Below are positions 31,031-31,540 of a stretch of DNA of 31,540 nt, one piece after another. A program made the position numbers and the translations under genes. This DNA is from DASXTS01 sp036505275 (GTDB lineage: Bacteria > Actinomycetota > Actinomycetes > Mycobacteriales > Pseudonocardiaceae). Below the pieces are notes generated by a model. The model was not told where the DNA came from and did no database searches. It worked only from the letters and a program-made list of their open reading frames with translations. How positions within the stretch are numbered: position 1 is the stretch's first letter; each line of letters starts with the position of its first letter. The DNA lies in assembly GCA_036505275.1 (NCBI GenBank), contig DASXTS010000278.1:1-31540 (forward strand), written 5' to 3'.

Positions 31031-31540
31031 TCAGACTCGTCGGGAGGCCTCGCATGACGCCAACATGACGGTGCTCAGCACCTCCGGGAAGACCTTGCCG
31101 ATCTTGGCGAGGAAGTAGTCGCCGTAGGTGCCGCGGAACTCGTGCACGCTGGCCCGGTCCCAGCGCTGCGCACGGTCGTCTGCCGGCAGGCCGTGCCGCG
31201 GCAGCGGCACCACCTCGGCGTCAAGGTTCGGCTCGAAGAAGAACGGCCAGGACCGCCGCTCGCGCCGGGTCGATGCCAGCACCCGGTGCGGCGTGGAGCG
31301 GTAGTGCCCACCGGTCAGCCGGTCCAGCATGTCGCCGATGTTGCACACGAACGAGCCGGCGATCGGCGTGGCGTCGATCCAGCCGGATCCGGACCGCGGC
31401 CGGACCTGCAGCCCGCCGTTTTCGTCCTGCTTGAGGATGGTGAGCAGGCCATAGTCGGTGTGCTCGCCGGCGCCCCACCGGTCGGCCGGCCCAGGCGGAT
31501 AGTTGAAGATCCGGAAGATGATGAACGGGTCGCCGGTGTA
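31031..31540 (-). CDS. 2-oxoglutarate/Fe(II) oxygenase, isopenicillin-N-synthase-like (5' part outside window)
   Basis: The C-terminal 169 residues of an isopenicillin N synthase family dioxygenase; the gene begins beyond the right edge. The iron ligands are visible as HTD (EHTDYGLLTILKQDE; H27 and D29 counted from the window edge) and the distal His in STPHRV (H85), with R95-x-S97 for the co-substrate. LQVRPRSGSGWIDATPIAGS and FVCNIGDMLDRLTGG are the usual DSBH strands. Such enzymes hydroxylate, desaturate or cyclise small molecules; the substrate is unknown. The gap 30938-31030 before the small genes shows nothing clear. Confidence 0.93.
   Translation of the reverse strand, partial: YTGDPFIIFRIFNYPPGPADRWGAGEHTDYGLLTILKQDENGGLQVRPRSGSGWIDATPIAGSFVCNIGDMLDRLTGGHYRSTPHRVLASTRRERRSWPFFFEPNLDAEVVPLPRHGLPADDRAQRWDRASVHEFRGTYGDYFLAKIGKVFPEVLSTVMLASCEASRRV

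Overview
The window is a high-GC stretch of an actinomycete chromosome, most likely from a filamentous or otherwise complex actinobacterium. The reasons are GC-rich third codon positions, frequent GTG starts, a Pkn-type kinase beside an LCP glycan ligase, HTH/DUF5753 and DUF397 regulators, a DUF574-type S-adenosyl methyltransferase, a mycothiol-type PIG-L deacetylase, DUF2630 and DUF7455 proteins. The genus cannot be fixed from the sequence alone. No rRNA, tRNA, CRISPR array or transposase was seen.

Region 1 to 9.3 kb: the 3' end of a coiled-coil protein, a membrane Ser/Thr kinase and an LCP-family cell-wall glycopolymer ligase, then a TIGR01976-type cysteine-desulfurase-like enzyme facing a lone PAAR-like protein. 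Next comes a divergon. A PadR regulator and a thiamine-diphosphate enzyme share a 4-bp GTGA overlap on the minus strand, and an FAD monooxygenase reads away on the plus strand. Three TAGTCAT boxes lie between them.

Region 9.3 to 16 kb: small conserved or coiled-coil proteins, a PIG-L deacetylase, a divergent HxlR/DoxX pair with an AT-rich gap, and a minus-strand pair in which a PAS protein with degenerate GGDEF and EAL motifs precedes a DUF574 methyltransferase.

Region 16 to 22.4 kb is the first unusual locus. A compact TIR-domain gene converges on a translationally coupled two-gene unit. That unit encodes a multi-pass membrane protein with a 12 x 12-bp SDGP repeat, and a partner whose centre recalls GTPase-associated protein 1. 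An HTH/DUF5753 gene lies upstream and overlaps a DUF397 gene tail-to-tail. I read this as a candidate biological-conflict or immunity locus.

Region 22.4 to 26 kb is the second unusual locus. An HTH protein with a TPR-like C-terminal region is followed by a NUDIX hydrolase, a 59-residue secreted-peptide gene and a LuxR-type regulator. The peptide gene lies between a 5' hairpin that pairs with its own ribosome-binding region and a strong 3' hairpin. The layout recalls peptide-pheromone (RRNPP-like) signalling and is the most interesting candidate here.

Region 26 to 31.5 kb: a GH65 disaccharide phosphorylase/hydrolase coupled to a beta-phosphoglucomutase-like HAD enzyme (ATGA overlap), a conserved hypothetical protein, an alpha/beta hydrolase, two overlapping small genes including a DUF7455 protein, and the 3' part of an isopenicillin-N-synthase-like 2-oxoglutarate/Fe(II) oxygenase cut by the window end.
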